From: Nymphaea colorata
Taxonomy: Eukaryota; Streptophyta; Magnoliopsida; Nymphaeales; Nymphaeaceae
Length of the DNA: 64,000 nt
Direction of reading: 5' to 3'
Assembly (NCBI RefSeq): GCF_008831285.2
Contig: NC_045144.1
Coordinates: 2,606,001 to 2,670,000, forward strand
This document shows, in pieces, positions 12,221 through 24,300 of the stretch. Positions within the stretch are counted from its first letter, which is position 1, and every line of letters starts with the position of its first letter. The notes under the pieces are model-generated. The model was not told the origin of the DNA and did no database searches. It saw nothing but the letters and a program-made list of their open reading frames with translations. The translations under genes were made by a program, and so were the position numbers.

Positions 12221-12990
12221 AACAAAAGAAGCAAGCGCGCGGCGGCAATTTTTTTTTTTTTTGAAACTGATGGTTCCGGATCGGGTCTGTGAAGAGCCGA
12301 CCCGGTCCCACCCGCGTGAGCCGTCGAGGGCGTCGTCTCCACCGCTCGCGGTGGTCTTCCACCGCCAGGCCACCCAACTTCGTGGGTGGCCGCCAGCGGG
12401 TGCCGCCAGGACGGCTGGCCGTCGCCCACCGCGATGGCCGGCCGTCTCCCACCGAAAACTGGCTGGAATCGGCCCGTTTTCTACCTTTTGCACATCTGCC
12501 CCTTCCTGAAGATGGGCGGTCGAAACGACGACGAAGAAGCCACCAGCAGGCCACCCAACGGCGTCGGTGGCCACCGGCGGGTCGCGCAAGGACGGCGGGG
12601 TTCAGTCGTCGCCTAATGGCCGGCCGACGCCAGACAAGACGGCCGGAAACCGTCGCCCCTCTTTGCACCTCTGTCGCCCTTCCCTGCTTCCCCTTTCCCT
12701 CTCCCTGTTCTTCTGTTTTGGCTGCGACGGAAGCCCAATGGCTTCCATTGCTCACAACAGAGGTCCGACGGCCGGTGGGTCACACGGTCCCTTCCGGCAA
12801 CAGCGATCTCGCCGGTCATCGCCACTCCCTTTGCCTCTTTCTGCTGCTGCGATGGAAGCCCGATGGCTTCCATCGCCCACTCCTTCAGTCGCCTCATGTC
12901 CCCGTCCCTCATTCTATGGCTTCATCAATGGAAGCCCAACAGCTTCCATCTCCCATCGCCCACAACAAGGGACAAGCGCGCCAGTGATGC
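12221..12990. other. GC-rich block in the leader of copia G
   Basis: This block is strikingly GC-rich against the AT-rich surroundings and carries phrases such as CACCCAACTTCGTGGGTGGC. Long open frames occur on both strands in several frames (for example 12289-12987 plus and 12048-12755 minus), as expected when few A/T-rich stop codons can occur. No protein motif is recognisable. It could be leader sequence proper to this family or captured foreign DNA. Confidence 0.5.
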
Positions 12991-13069
12991 AGAATTTCGA
13001 AGGGAATCAAGGGAAAGAGAAAATCCGAAAAGGGAAGAACGCACAAAAATCAACGTTTTAATGAACATG

Positions 13070-13084
13070 GGCTCTGATACCAAT
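13070..13084 (-). promoter_or_regulatory. copia G primer-binding site
   Basis: Complement reads TTGGTATCAGAGCCC directly inside the right LTR. It matches the initiator-Met tRNA primer site of plant copia elements and fixes the element's orientation as minus. Confidence 0.85.
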
Positions 13085-13549
13085 TGAAAGAATCTGATTT
13101 CCCTCATGCTATATACAAAACCAAACGTATATACCCTAAACAGGATCCTACTCATGCTAAATCATTGAAATTAAACAAAATAACCTTAACTGTAGCAGAA
13201 GCGTAATTGAATCCATCTGAAGTGCACAGACGATAGATCGCGGTAGGATCTTTGAAAGTCTGTGCGGCGCATGTGAGGTCTCTCTCAGATGGAGAAGAGG
13301 AAAACCCTAGAAACCAAAGTTTCAAGTAACCATTCGCGCGACCTCAGGGACCACTACCATTTTATATTAAGGGCAATTACGGATTCAACCAATCAAATAG
13401 TTCGTAATTGCGTACATGTATCTATATATTTCAAAATTACCCTATATCATATAAAATTACATAGTATCTCAAAACGCAATCACTTAAGCAGATATTTACA
13501 TTAAGACAACCATAATGTTCGAAATTCCTCCTAAACATATGCCGGCCCA
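13085..13549 (-). repeat. copia G 5' LTR
   Basis: It aligns with 7742-8206 over its full length. Its inner edge abuts the primer-binding site. Its outer edge is degenerate (CCGGCC where the other copy has CCTACA), so the exact end (13546-13549) is uncertain. Confidence 0.8.
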
Positions 13550-15275
13550 CCAAATGATCTTGTAATATAGCCATGTGTATTGAGAGAAATCATCAACTAT
13601 CGTTAAAGAAAAATATGTGCCACATAATGAAGTTGTTCGATACCCCCCATATATGACAACGAATCAATTGAAAAAGATGAGAAGTGAAAATAGAGAAAAA
13701 AGCAAACATGAGTGTTTGCTTTATAACAAATAGAGTATTGTTCATGTAAACTAGAAACATTCAGAGAAGGAAATAAGGTCTTAAAACGGTACAAAGAAGA
13801 GTGTCCAGGGGGTCCTGCCAAAGTAAGGAGTCAACGGTGGAGACAAGAGCAGCGCATGATGTTTTCTTCAATCTCAAGGTAGTAGAGGCCATTGATCAGT
13901 CTACACTCCCCGTTCTCCCTCTTTTAAGTGACGGTCCTAAATTGCATAAAGAGTATTATCAAATATCACATTATACTGATTATTGACAAGTTTAGATACA
14001 GAGATCAGATTGAATTTGAAAAAAGGAACACAAAGTATGTTAGACAACTGGAAATGGGAGTTAAAGACCATGGTTCCAACATGAGTAACGGCTGCAATAG
14101 ATCCATCCGGCATTTTTAAAGGATTGGAATTGGTGGGAACGGCTGACGTTAAATGAGTGATAGAGTTTGTAATGTGGTGTGTGGCTCTGGTCTCTTTGGA
14201 TCCAATTATGTTAGACAACAGAATTAACATGAAGAATAGAAAGCATACCTACAAGATTAACTTTAGGAACTTGAGAAGTCCATGAACTCCTTATATAAGT
14301 CAGGAGTAAAGTTTACTAGATTTTGGTTGGAAGAGGAGGCGTTGGATGGTAATGCACCGTCAACCGTGCATGAATTTACCTTTGTTTGCTGAATTGAAAC
14401 TTGAGAGGTGAACTTCTTGGAAAAACCATTGAGATGAAAGCAGCGTGCTTTACATGGCCCGATGTCCACAATGATCGCAATTGGGTCGGGGACGACCGTG
14501 AGTAATTTTTCTAGAATCAGTCCTTCGAATGGCTGCAGAAATGGGCTTGGATGAGGCATGATGCTAAGTTCTCTTTGACGTTCTTCTTGGATGAGTAAAG
14601 CATGTGCATGTGTGAGATCAAACATTGGGTCCATAAGAAGAATTTGGCTTCAAACAGCTGCATAGCTTTCATGAAGGCTCATTAAAAAATAAACAAGCCG
14701 CTGCCTTTCTAGAATGTCATTCATCTTTTTCGTGCCTCTAGAATCACATGAATTGCATTTGCGACAATCATAATCATCCCAAAGATTCTTCAATGAGGTA
14801 AAGTAAGTTGCAATGGAAGATTTCATTTGCTTACAATTAATTATTTGCTGCTGGATCTAAAATAAGCGAGGACCATTTGATTCAGTGAAACGATTTTGTA
14901 ACACCTTCCACATGGTAGAGGCTGTCTTGGCATAGGCAACTGTAGAGGACAGACTTATCTAGAAAATTGAGTAACCAAGATAATACCATACTATGCATCT
15001 TACCATGAGCGGATGAGAGACGGTGGGGACTAAGGTTTTGGAATGGAGCTGCCAAAACAGAAGTTGGGTGAGAGCCATTGTCATGGCTTGTTTCCACATC
15101 TCATAGTTATTGCCAGTCAATGGTTGAGAAACCAATGGCATACCTGGATTGTCGGAGTGGTGGAGATAAGACGGATTGTCCACATCCGATGCTCATTGTG
15201 CACTGGCAGCTGTCCTCCCTTGAGAGAGTTCTTTCACCATGACAGAAGATTAGAGCTTTGCTAGTTCTGATACCA
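13550..15275 (-). pseudogene. copia element H, 5' part: gag, protease, integrase start (broken)
   Basis: Read from right to left on the minus strand: gag begins near 15243. 14959-15183 gives the copia gag N-terminus (DNPGMPLVSQPLTGNNYEMW). 14263-14634 is the late gag region with a decayed zinc knuckle. 13937-14230 is protease with the active site eroded (IGSKETRATHHIT) and the following beta-strand region. Near 13600 is integrase (TIVDDFSQYTW). Frame changes and stops are many. The reading is interrupted at about 13549 by G and resumes at 7741. Confidence 0.8.
15261..15275 (-). promoter_or_regulatory. copia H primer-binding site
   Basis: Complement reads TGGTATCAGAACTAG, an initiator-Met tRNA primer site. 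It lies directly before gag in element orientation and marks the inner edge of the 5' LTR. Confidence 0.8.
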
Positions 15276-15571
15276 TGCTAAGAAACGAAGAACCATGCTA
15301 AGAAACTAAGAACAAAAGACCAGAGAAGAACAGATCTGTGTCTATTTTTTATATACTGTTACAGAAGAAGACTACAGAGAATATATAAGGCTGTGCGATA
15401 AAGAGATAGACATTCCCCTTTTCCTAAAAATCAGCAAAGAGATAAAAGGTACGATATACATAAGAATTACAGGCGTAATCTACAACTGTAGACGATGGAG
15501 GTTTCCTGGACTATCGTAAAAATGGTTAATGCAGCCGTTTTACTTCGTTACACCGCTACGCTCATCAGACA
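15276..15571 (-). repeat. copia H probable 5' LTR
   Basis: The inner edge is fixed by the primer-binding site (plus-strand TGCTAAGAAACGAAG). The outer edge is placed at a CA near 15552 or 15571, but no second LTR copy exists in the window to confirm it because H lacks its 3' end. A direct duplication of the AACCATGCTAAGAAAC phrase lies at its inner edge. Confidence 0.55.
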
Positions 15572-16779
15572 GTGAGACACCATCTCCCCTGCATTTAACC
15601 AATCTTGTTGCAGTGAGTTGCAGCTCACTCCAGGTCATTTTCTGTCTAGTGATTTTTTGTTTTTTCTAACCTTTAGTTGACTGAAAATCAAATACATGCG
15701 ACCTATTGATTGACCATAGATGCCAACCGATCGTAAGCCTGATCCTTTCAATTCATCATAAAGAATAGGATTGGAGAGGAGCAGTTGAGTAGCAACGAGA
15801 GTGAGGAGACAAATTTATTTAATTCGTACTCTCCCCTAATGCTGATACAATGACGTTTTATTAATGCTACTGAAAGAACTTCAATGGCGTAGAGGTCTAT
15901 GTTATGATAGAACTGCAGTCTCATTGAAAACCTTTCCAAGGCATACATTGAGCGCCACATAAGACGACCATTTATGGCGTCTGCCAACATATCATCGAAT
16001 GCTGTCACCGTAGTGACATTCATTTCCATTTTTGGTGGCACAGAATATGCCCGGCAAAAGACATTCAGTGTTGCATTTCAAACGCTACTAAACATTATCC
16101 GTCTTGCTGTGTGAAATCTTAAGGGAAGTAATTAATCAAATGTCATGAGGCGGTTAAATAGATAGTGGGTATCCTTCTCATGGCACACCACAAACCAACG
16201 AAAACCATAGACAAAGCTGCCCGTAAGGTCTTAAGAATTCAACCATCATGCATGTAATAGTTCACAATAATTATTCGCAACATAACAGAAAGGTAAAGCC
16301 CATGAAAATCAGAGTAATGCATATCCACACATACACCATTGCCAACTGGGGACTCCACGAGCATCGTCAGAGGACAAAAACCACACATCTGCTACATGTA
16401 TTTGAAAAATAAAAAAGAGAATATTAAAATAATACACAACATTAGGATGTTTAAAAGTTATGTAGGAGAGAATGATGTAAAATAATGGAAACAAGAATTC
16501 ATGAAAACCTATCTAAAACCCCTGCTTACACAGGATACATGAAAAGACATAAAATGTGGATGAAAAATAGAATGGAGACAAAGAAGATTCAACCATGACT
16601 ATGTAAAGACGAAGAAAGAAGTCTTAAAATAAGTCCGACAAGAGTTAGACAAAAATACATTGATAAAGTCACAAAAGCAAATCTCTGACGTTAGAGAGGA
16701 GGCCAAGGAAAACAGGAAAAAAAGAAGCTTGGGCATCACTCGGGTACCTGGTACTCAGCCCAATTGGACCCAAAAAAGT
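15572..16779. other. intergenic DNA with one unassigned open frame
   Basis: A minus-strand open frame of 97 codons (15748-16041) has ordinary amino-acid composition (for example INGRLMWRSMYALERFSMRL) and no match I recognise. It could be an exon fragment or chance. The remainder is AT-rich and without recognisable features. Confidence 0.3.
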
Positions 16780-17422
16780 CGACCCGTGTCAACTTGACAG
16801 GATTGATTTGGTTTAATTTATTTTTTAATATTATTTTTAGTTAATAATGATATATATTTTATTATTAAAAATATATTTTATATATAAATTTTTTATTTTA
16901 TATAAATTTTTTATTTTAACTGGGCTGAGTCTAAACTCAAATTTCAGTAGTAGATCTAACCTGAATCCAAATTTTTAAATATCCGGCCAACCCGATGCCC
17001 AGCCTAAAGATAAGGGAGAACCGCTAGACTCACCAGCGACACCCCTTCTGCTCGCCCTAGCCCGAGCCGTTTTGGAGCGTCGGGTTGAGTACTTAAAGGG
17101 CAGCCTTTTGCAGCACCAGGGAATCAAATCCATGGATTTTGATTTCATAATTCTATGAGAAACACGCGTTATAAAACCCACTTGAACAGTGAAATTCATG
17201 AACGAAAACACGCCCTAACAGAAACCGTTAATTTGGTAATTGCCAAACCTGACCTCATCCCAACCCGCTTTCACCAGGCGACGTCCTCCACAGCTCGAGC
17301 TGCATAACGAGCTGCCGCACCCCCCTTCTGGTTAAACTTAGTTAGCCGTCCTCTTCTGGTCGTTGGCAACACGCACACTAACCAGCGGAGTCTCTCTCTC
17401 TCTCTCTGGTCTCTGCCTCTGA
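16780..17422 (+). promoter_or_regulatory. 5' flank and leader of the CRM-domain gene
   Basis: The 640 bp before the start codon contain a TA-rich stretch (16810-16920) followed by a more GC-rich zone and a CT-repeat tract at about 17391-17408, fifteen bases before the ATG. CT tracts of this kind are common in plant 5' leaders. No TATA box can be assigned with confidence and the transcription start is unknown. Confidence 0.35.
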
Positions 17423-18343
17423 ATGGAGGTGCTCTCTTTCCCTCCTCTGCAACTCCCTCCTCCCTCAGTTCTCTCTTCCAAGTACTCCTGTGCTTCCACT
17501 TTCCACCACATTTCTCTCCACTTCCCTTCGCCGACCATCATCCGGAACACCATATTTTCAATCAGCAAGAAAATTTCTCCTAGTGCATACGACGGAAAAC
17601 GAGGCATTGGTCCCACCTCCGATGACGCTGACGAACAGGAGGAGTTCTCCGGAGGCCAGAACTTCGATTTACCCTCCTTTTTGGGCAACACCCTGAAGTC
17701 GGAGGATGGTGATGGCAGAGTTATGGTCAAGTTGCCCGTAGCGCCATGGATGAAAGAGCCGATTGTGCTCCCCATCGATAGGGTTCTGGACCTCTCCAAG
17801 AAGGGAGGCGACAGAGGTAAGGAAGCCAGCTACCATGGCGACAGATTGTTGACGGGAGGGGTTCGTGGCGGAAGAGGGAGGCAGGCGATGCGAAAAATTA
17901 TCCAGAAAGTTAACAAGCTTGGTGAATTCCGTGAGAGGGATGAATTGCAGAAGCTCCAATCTGCGAATGCGACAGATTCTGAGTTTAGATTTACTGAATT
18001 TGCTGAGAAGATGGAAAATGGGATTGGCGGGAAGGAGCAGGTGTCAAATTCTGGACAGAGAGTGAGATTGCCATGGGCTAGAGCTGAGAGGGTGGTTTTG
18101 AGAAGGAGAGTGAAGAAGGATTATGGTTTAACTTCCGAGAAGTTGGGGCTTTCAGAGGTACTATTGTCGAGATTGCGGGTTGAAGCTGAGAAGATGAAGG
18201 TATGGGTGAAGGCAACAAAGGCGGGAGTGACTCAAGAGGTGGTTGATAGGATAGGGAGGACATGGAAGAAGGGGGAACTCGCCATGGTGAAATTTGACGT
18301 GCCTTTGTGCCACAACATGGATAGAGCTAGAGAAATTGTTGAG
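17423..18343 (+). CDS. CFM3: CRM gene exon 1 (codons 1-307)
   Basis: It starts at the first ATG after the CT-rich leader. It encodes the presumed transit peptide, the [20 protein letters not shown] motif, a [14 protein letters not shown] basic helix and the first two thirds of CRM1 ([20 protein letters not shown]). The donor GTTGGG follows GAG at 18343. Without splicing, the frame runs only a few codons further before a stop. Confidence 0.88.
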
Positions 18344-21300
18344 GTTGGGAGACTTTTCTGAAATGTCAACTATTTTGTTGTCAAATTCGTCTAGTTTCAT
18401 GATTCTGATCCTGGTTCCTTTGTTAGTACCCGAGGTATGGAGCCTTCAATAACTTCACACTGAAAATTATCATACATCTCGTTTATAAACCATAGTAAAC
18501 AAGCTTTACGTTTTGTGACCAAAGGAGAAAAATTCCAAATGGTAGATTTCTTCGGGAATCCAACTGGGCAACATATGTTACTCAAGCAACTGAGAAAGTC
18601 AGTTTTTTTCCTCATGTTTTCATGTTATTTGGTCGTCTAGACCCTGGTAGGATCAGGGAACACGAATGTGAAGGGGTTGGTTGTTAATAAAGGAAGGGCG
18701 TTCAAGACGGGGCATTGTAACTACTATTCCTGGGGAAGCTTGCAAAGCTGCATGCTAATTTGGTGAACAGAAGAAAATGTTCACTGTGTTCAGGTCTCTT
18801 CCTGATAATCTTTTCCCAAGCACCTCATGTAATCCTGATATGTTCCTCTTGGAAAGAGCCAGAAATGTCTTTATAGAGCTTGAAATTTTTGCAATTGATT
18901 TATCTTCCTTTGCTGGATTTGTTTTTTCTTTCAGATGACTCTTTCTCTACGTCTAGCTTACATGGATACAGGAAGATGATAAACGTTGATGGTCAAGTTA
19001 ATTGGCTTGTGGATCTGTTATTATGAGTTACTCATGCTTTTGTTTGTTGTGCAGACCAAGACTGGTGGTACTGTTATCTGGATCAAGAAAGACAGGCTTG
19101 TTGTTTACCGGGGGTGTAATTATGATCCATCTTCCGCATGCAGTATAGTTGTTTCATTGCCAGATCATGCTAAGGGCAAGTATGAAATGAGTGGTTCTGA
19201 GATATCTAAATTTTGGAGGAATTCTGTGTCTTCAGGAACGGTAGAGTCTGGTACTACAAGTGGAGTACTAAATACAAAAAATGCAGTTGGGGTTGCTTCT
19301 GCAGTAGCAATAATTGGTGAGGAACATGTTCCACCAATTAATGGAACATTGTTTGAGAGAGAGGCTGATCGATTATTGGATGGCCTGGGACCCCGTTTTG
19401 TTGATTGGTGGTGGGCCAAGCCTCTGCCTGTAGACGCCGACTTGTTACCCGAAGTAGTTCCAGGTTATATGACACCATTGAGGCACTGTCCTCCACATGT
19501 AAGACCTACTTTGACAGATGATGAGCTGACATACTTGCGAAAGATTGCACGGACAATGCCCACTCATTTTGCTCTTGGTAATTAATTCTTCATGATCTCA
19601 GTTTGCATACAGTTTGGGATGGATTTTGGTTTCCTGAAATTTTCACTTCATAAACCTTCAATGAAGTTTGTATAAGGGTTATGCTTTTTGGAACTTGAGA
19701 TACAATCTAATTTTCACCTCATAAATCATTGACAAAGTTTTGTATGGGTTAATACTTTTTGAGAGTTGGGAATACTATTTTAACCACTGTCATAACTTCG
19801 ATAGTACAATTTTCTTTTCATTTTTGCAGGAAGAAATTCAAGACTTCAAGGCCTGGCTCATGCTATTTTGAAGTTATGGCAGAAAAATATTATTGCAAAA
19901 ATTGCACTAAAGCGGGGAATTGCAAATACCAACAATGAGCAAATGGCTGAAGAACTAAAGGTAGGAACACGGAACGAATTCCCGAAAGCTACACTTTTGC
20001 TGCAAGTAGGAAAAAAAAGAAAAAAGAAAAGAAAAACTAACTGCATACTGCAAAGGGGACTGTGCTGTCTATTTTTGCACACTCTTCATGCTAAAACAGA
20101 CAAAATTGAACACTTGAATAAACACAGCTCTCTGAAGCTAGACTTTTCTTAATATTGCTCTTTCACTCACGATTGTGGTCTTTAAAAATTTTATTACATA
20201 TTTGCTGATTTTACGGATAGGTAGATAGGTAGCTCCTGTAGAAGAATGATCCAAACAAGACATTGTTGGTTGATTGTGCCTGATTTAGATTTTCTGTTAC
20301 TTAATGGCTTTATCAAAAAGGGATTTTGTTTCTCATAGGAAATACAAATAAACGAGTTTCCCGTATATTGTGGGGATTTGCTGAAGAGGATAACTTATAG
20401 AAGAATCATCATGTAAGGTTGTTTCTGACTGACATAAGGCTGTAGAGTAATACTCAATTCTTTGAGAAGATCATGGGTGTTAAAGATACAAAAAGGGGTT
20501 TTCTGAAATATTAGGAAGTTAGGGAGGATCTCTTTAAATGTTTTGTTATTTTTAGTGGACTTCTCTTGTAATTTTCCCTAACCCTAATCTCTTAATAGAG
20601 ATTACGGTCACGTAATGAACTTCAACTTTTTGCTGCCTCTCTCTCTCTCTCGCAACATGGTATCAGAGCGGGTGTGGGCGTCGACGGCAGGGTGCGCTTT
20701 CTGGTGACCTTCTCCGGCGACCATCTTCTCCGGCGACAATCTTTCCGGCGAACAGCCAAGTGAGTTCCTTTCTTTTTCGTCCTCTCTCTTGTCATCGCTA
20801 CTCCTTATTCCCTCTTATCACCCAATAAGGAGACAGTGAGGGAATAGGGGTTGGGCGTGCCGTGTGAAGGAGGACCTGATCACGCCTATGTGGAAGGCGT
20901 GATCAGATCCTCATATTGGTCGTATGAAGCAGACTATTGTGGATGTAGTGTGACGTGTGACGCTGTGGTTTGTGATGATCATAAATACAATTTCGGGAAA
21001 GTCAGGCTGCGTGAGGTGTTGTGGATGCTTTGTGGAGTCTATATGCTGCTTATAAATTCAGTTTTTTGAATATGATCAGAATTTTTCTATAGATCGTGGA
21101 TACAAGTTCAGTAAAGTAAGGCTGCGTGAGGAGTGAGGACTGCTGCTGATCCTTAGTACAAGTTTTTTGTTTGATTTTGTGGATTTCTTTGACACGTGGA
21201 CAGGAAGTTTTATGAGAACTAGCTGCTGTTATAAGTGGCAGTAGTCTTCAGTCGTTGGGAGCAGCAGTCTTCAGTCGTTGGGAGTTCATTCTTGTTTTTT

Positions 21301-24300
21301 TTTTGTCATCGGCTGAACCAGATCTGAAGTGACAGTAATTTCCTAGCCCTCTTTCTTTAAACGTTTGCGTCAATCTGGTCTTCTTTATTTACTATGGCTG
21401 AAAACAGTAAATCTGAAGGGTCTACTGACTACAAGATGGTTGGGAATTCATTCTCTTATGGAACCACGATGAAACTTAATGGCTCAAATTATGAAATATG
21501 GTCTAGGTTATTCATAATGTCGGTGGCTGGTCATAGGAAGAAATATATTCTTGAGGAGGATGAACCTATTGAGAAAAAAGGAATATATGCTGCGTGGGAT
21601 GAAGATAATTATATTGTTATGTCTTGGATTATGAATAGTGTGGAGTCTCATATAGCCCCAACTATTGCATATTATACCAAGGCCAAGGATATGTGGTCTT
21701 TTTTGAGAAAGACATACTCGCATGCCACTAATGTAATCAAAATCCTACAACTAGAAGAGGAGTTATGTAACATTCGACAAGGGGATCAGGACCTATCCCA
21801 ATATTTTGCTACTTTGACTGCTGCATATGAACGGTTAAAGGCTCTTCGTCCACCTTGCCAGCATTGTTATGCATCACACGTTGAGACTGGTATGGTGGCG
21901 AAGTTTTTATCTGGCCTATCTTCAGAATATTCTGTGGCAAAGTCTCAAATTCTAACAGGCAGTGAACTTCCAGATTTAGCAGACACATATAATAGGCTGA
22001 GTCGTTTTGCAGCCACTCTTTCTCAGACTACGCATGACACACCAGTCTCTGCACTTGTGATATCAGGAGGACGGAGCCCTAGTTCTTTTGGAGGCACTAG
22101 GGGACGTGGTACAGGCCGTGGTGCTGGACGTGGCAGATTTCAGTGCTCTTATTGTGGCAAAATTGGTCATCTAGAGGATCGTTGTTGGGACAAACATCCT
22201 CACCTCAGGTCTAATGTTTCATCTGGACGTGGTGGAGGTAGAATCACCACAAGCAGAGGTCCTTCTTCATCCCAAGCAACTCATTCAAAGGCAACAATAT
22301 CTGTGGTTGAGTCTTCTACTGATCCTTCTATATCTATGTTATATTCCCTTAACCTAAGTAAGGATGAATATGATCGTGTTCTTGCTCAGAGGTCTGCCTC
22401 TACATCTACCTCTACATCTACCAATGCCGCTGTTGTAGATTCAGCATTCTCTGTTGGTGCTCCTACTGCTGATCCAGGTATGACATGGATGATAGACTCG
22501 GGCGCTTCTAGACATTGTTGTAATCAACCACAAAATTTTTCATCATTTGTCAGATTTTCTACACCACAGCATGTTAAGCTGGCTGATGGCAAGTTGTCCC
22601 CTGTTTTGGGTAGCGGTGATATTTACCTTCCACGTTTAGGCACTATTACACATGTGCTATATGCTCCTCAGTTTCCTGTTAATTTGATATCTGTGAAACA
22701 GCTAGCTATCGACTTACAATGTAAAGTCATTTTTGAATCTGACTCTTGTTCTTTTCAGGACTTACCAACTGGGAAAATGATTGGTGGCGGCCATGAGCGT
22801 GAGGGCCTTTATTTTTTGTCAATCCCAGTTGATGTTGCTGCATCTTCAGTCCCTTCCAAGCCTTCTCCCTTCCAATGGCATCTCAGACTGGGTCATCCTT
22901 CAGTACCAAAACTTCGTCGCATGTTTCCAGATATTCCTGCATCAGAGTCCTTCTTATGTGATGCCTGCCAGTTGGGCAAGCATACACGGAGCAGCTTTCC
23001 TTCGAGTCAGAGTCCATCGAGTCAGAGTCCTTTTGATCTCATTCATGTGGACGTATGGGGTCCTAGTCGGGTTCCTTTTCGATCATGTTTTCGATATTAT
23101 CTTGTTCTAGTTGATGATTTTACTAGAGTCAGTTGGGTTTTGTTGTTAAGGGAAAGATCTGAAGTCATATGTATTCTTCAAAAATTTATCAAGGAAATAA
23201 AAACTCAGTTTGGACCCATTGTCAAAAATATTCGCACTGATAATGCTCTTGAATTCAAGTCTTCCATTCTACTTCAGTTTTATGCCGACCATGGAATTCG
23301 ACCTCAATATACTTGTCCACATACGTCCCAACAGAATGGTGTAGCCGAACGCAAACATCGGCAACTCCTAAACGTAGCTCGTACCTTCATGTTACATTCT
23401 CACATGCCTGCTTATTTTTGGGGTGATGCTATTCTTACTGCGTGTTACCTCATTAATAGATTACCCTCTTCCTCCATTCAAGACCGTATTCCAATTCAAA
23501 TTCTATATCCAGGGCGTTCATTATTTCATTTACCTCCCAAAGTTTTTGGATGCACTTGCTTTGCACATATCCTAGGCCCGAACAAAAGCAAACTTGCTGC
23601 CCAAGCCATCAAATGTATTTTTATTGGCTATTCAGCCAATCAAAAGGGATACAAATGCTTTGATCCCTTGACCAAGAAAGATATTATCAGTGCGGATGTT
23701 ACCTTCTTTGAGTCTCGTCCTTATTTCCCTCCGTCAAGTCCCTCTTCATCTGAGATGCATGCACCTATACCTCTTCCTATTCCACCAGTGTCACTTGAGT
23801 CATTTCCATCATCTCAACCTAGGTCACATGAACGTTTTCTTGAGCCTCCGTTGGTTTACACTCGTCGTCTAGGTCCCTCTCTCAACCGTCCACCAGCATC
23901 GTCTCAAGAGGTAAGCTCTACTGATAAGACTGACTCACGTTTAAGTGATGACTATTCTGCAGCAGATCTCCCTATTGCTATTCGCAAGGGCAAGCGACAG
24001 TGTACCTTACATCCTATATCTAATTCTGTCTCTACTGCTCATCTGAGTACACGCTTAGTACAGTTTGATCAAGCTCTATCTAGTCATGTTATCCCGTCCT
24101 CGCACCATCACGCCCTGTTAGGTCCACGTTGGCGACAAGCTATGCAGGAGGAAATGGATGCTCTTCTTTCTCGAGAGACTTGGGATTTGGTAGACCCCCC
24201 AACACGCTGTGATGTGGTTGGCTCACGATGGGTATTCACCATCAAGTATCATTCTGATGGGTCAGTTGAAAGGTTCAAGGCCCGTCTTGTCGCAAAAGGG

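Larger units (their letters stand above)
7742..13549 (-). mobile_element. copia G, internally deleted LTR retrotransposon nested in H
   Basis: Two LTRs flank a minus-strand interior with a primer-binding site next to the right LTR and a polypurine tract next to the left one. The interior keeps a zinc-knuckle remnant, protease, GAG_pre-integrase, parts of RT and RNase H. It lacks a recognisable gag N-terminus, the integrase core and the RT N-terminus. Both flanks carry integrase sequence of element H, so G inserted into H. It is non-autonomous. The leader (about 11470-12990) carries two tandem arrays and a GC-rich block. Confidence 0.8.

Noticed and set aside
12048-12987. Long overlapping open frames on both strands (12048-12755 minus, 12289-12987 plus)
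   Set aside because: They lie in a very GC-rich block where stop codons are rare. Frames are open in several phases at once and none has a protein motif.
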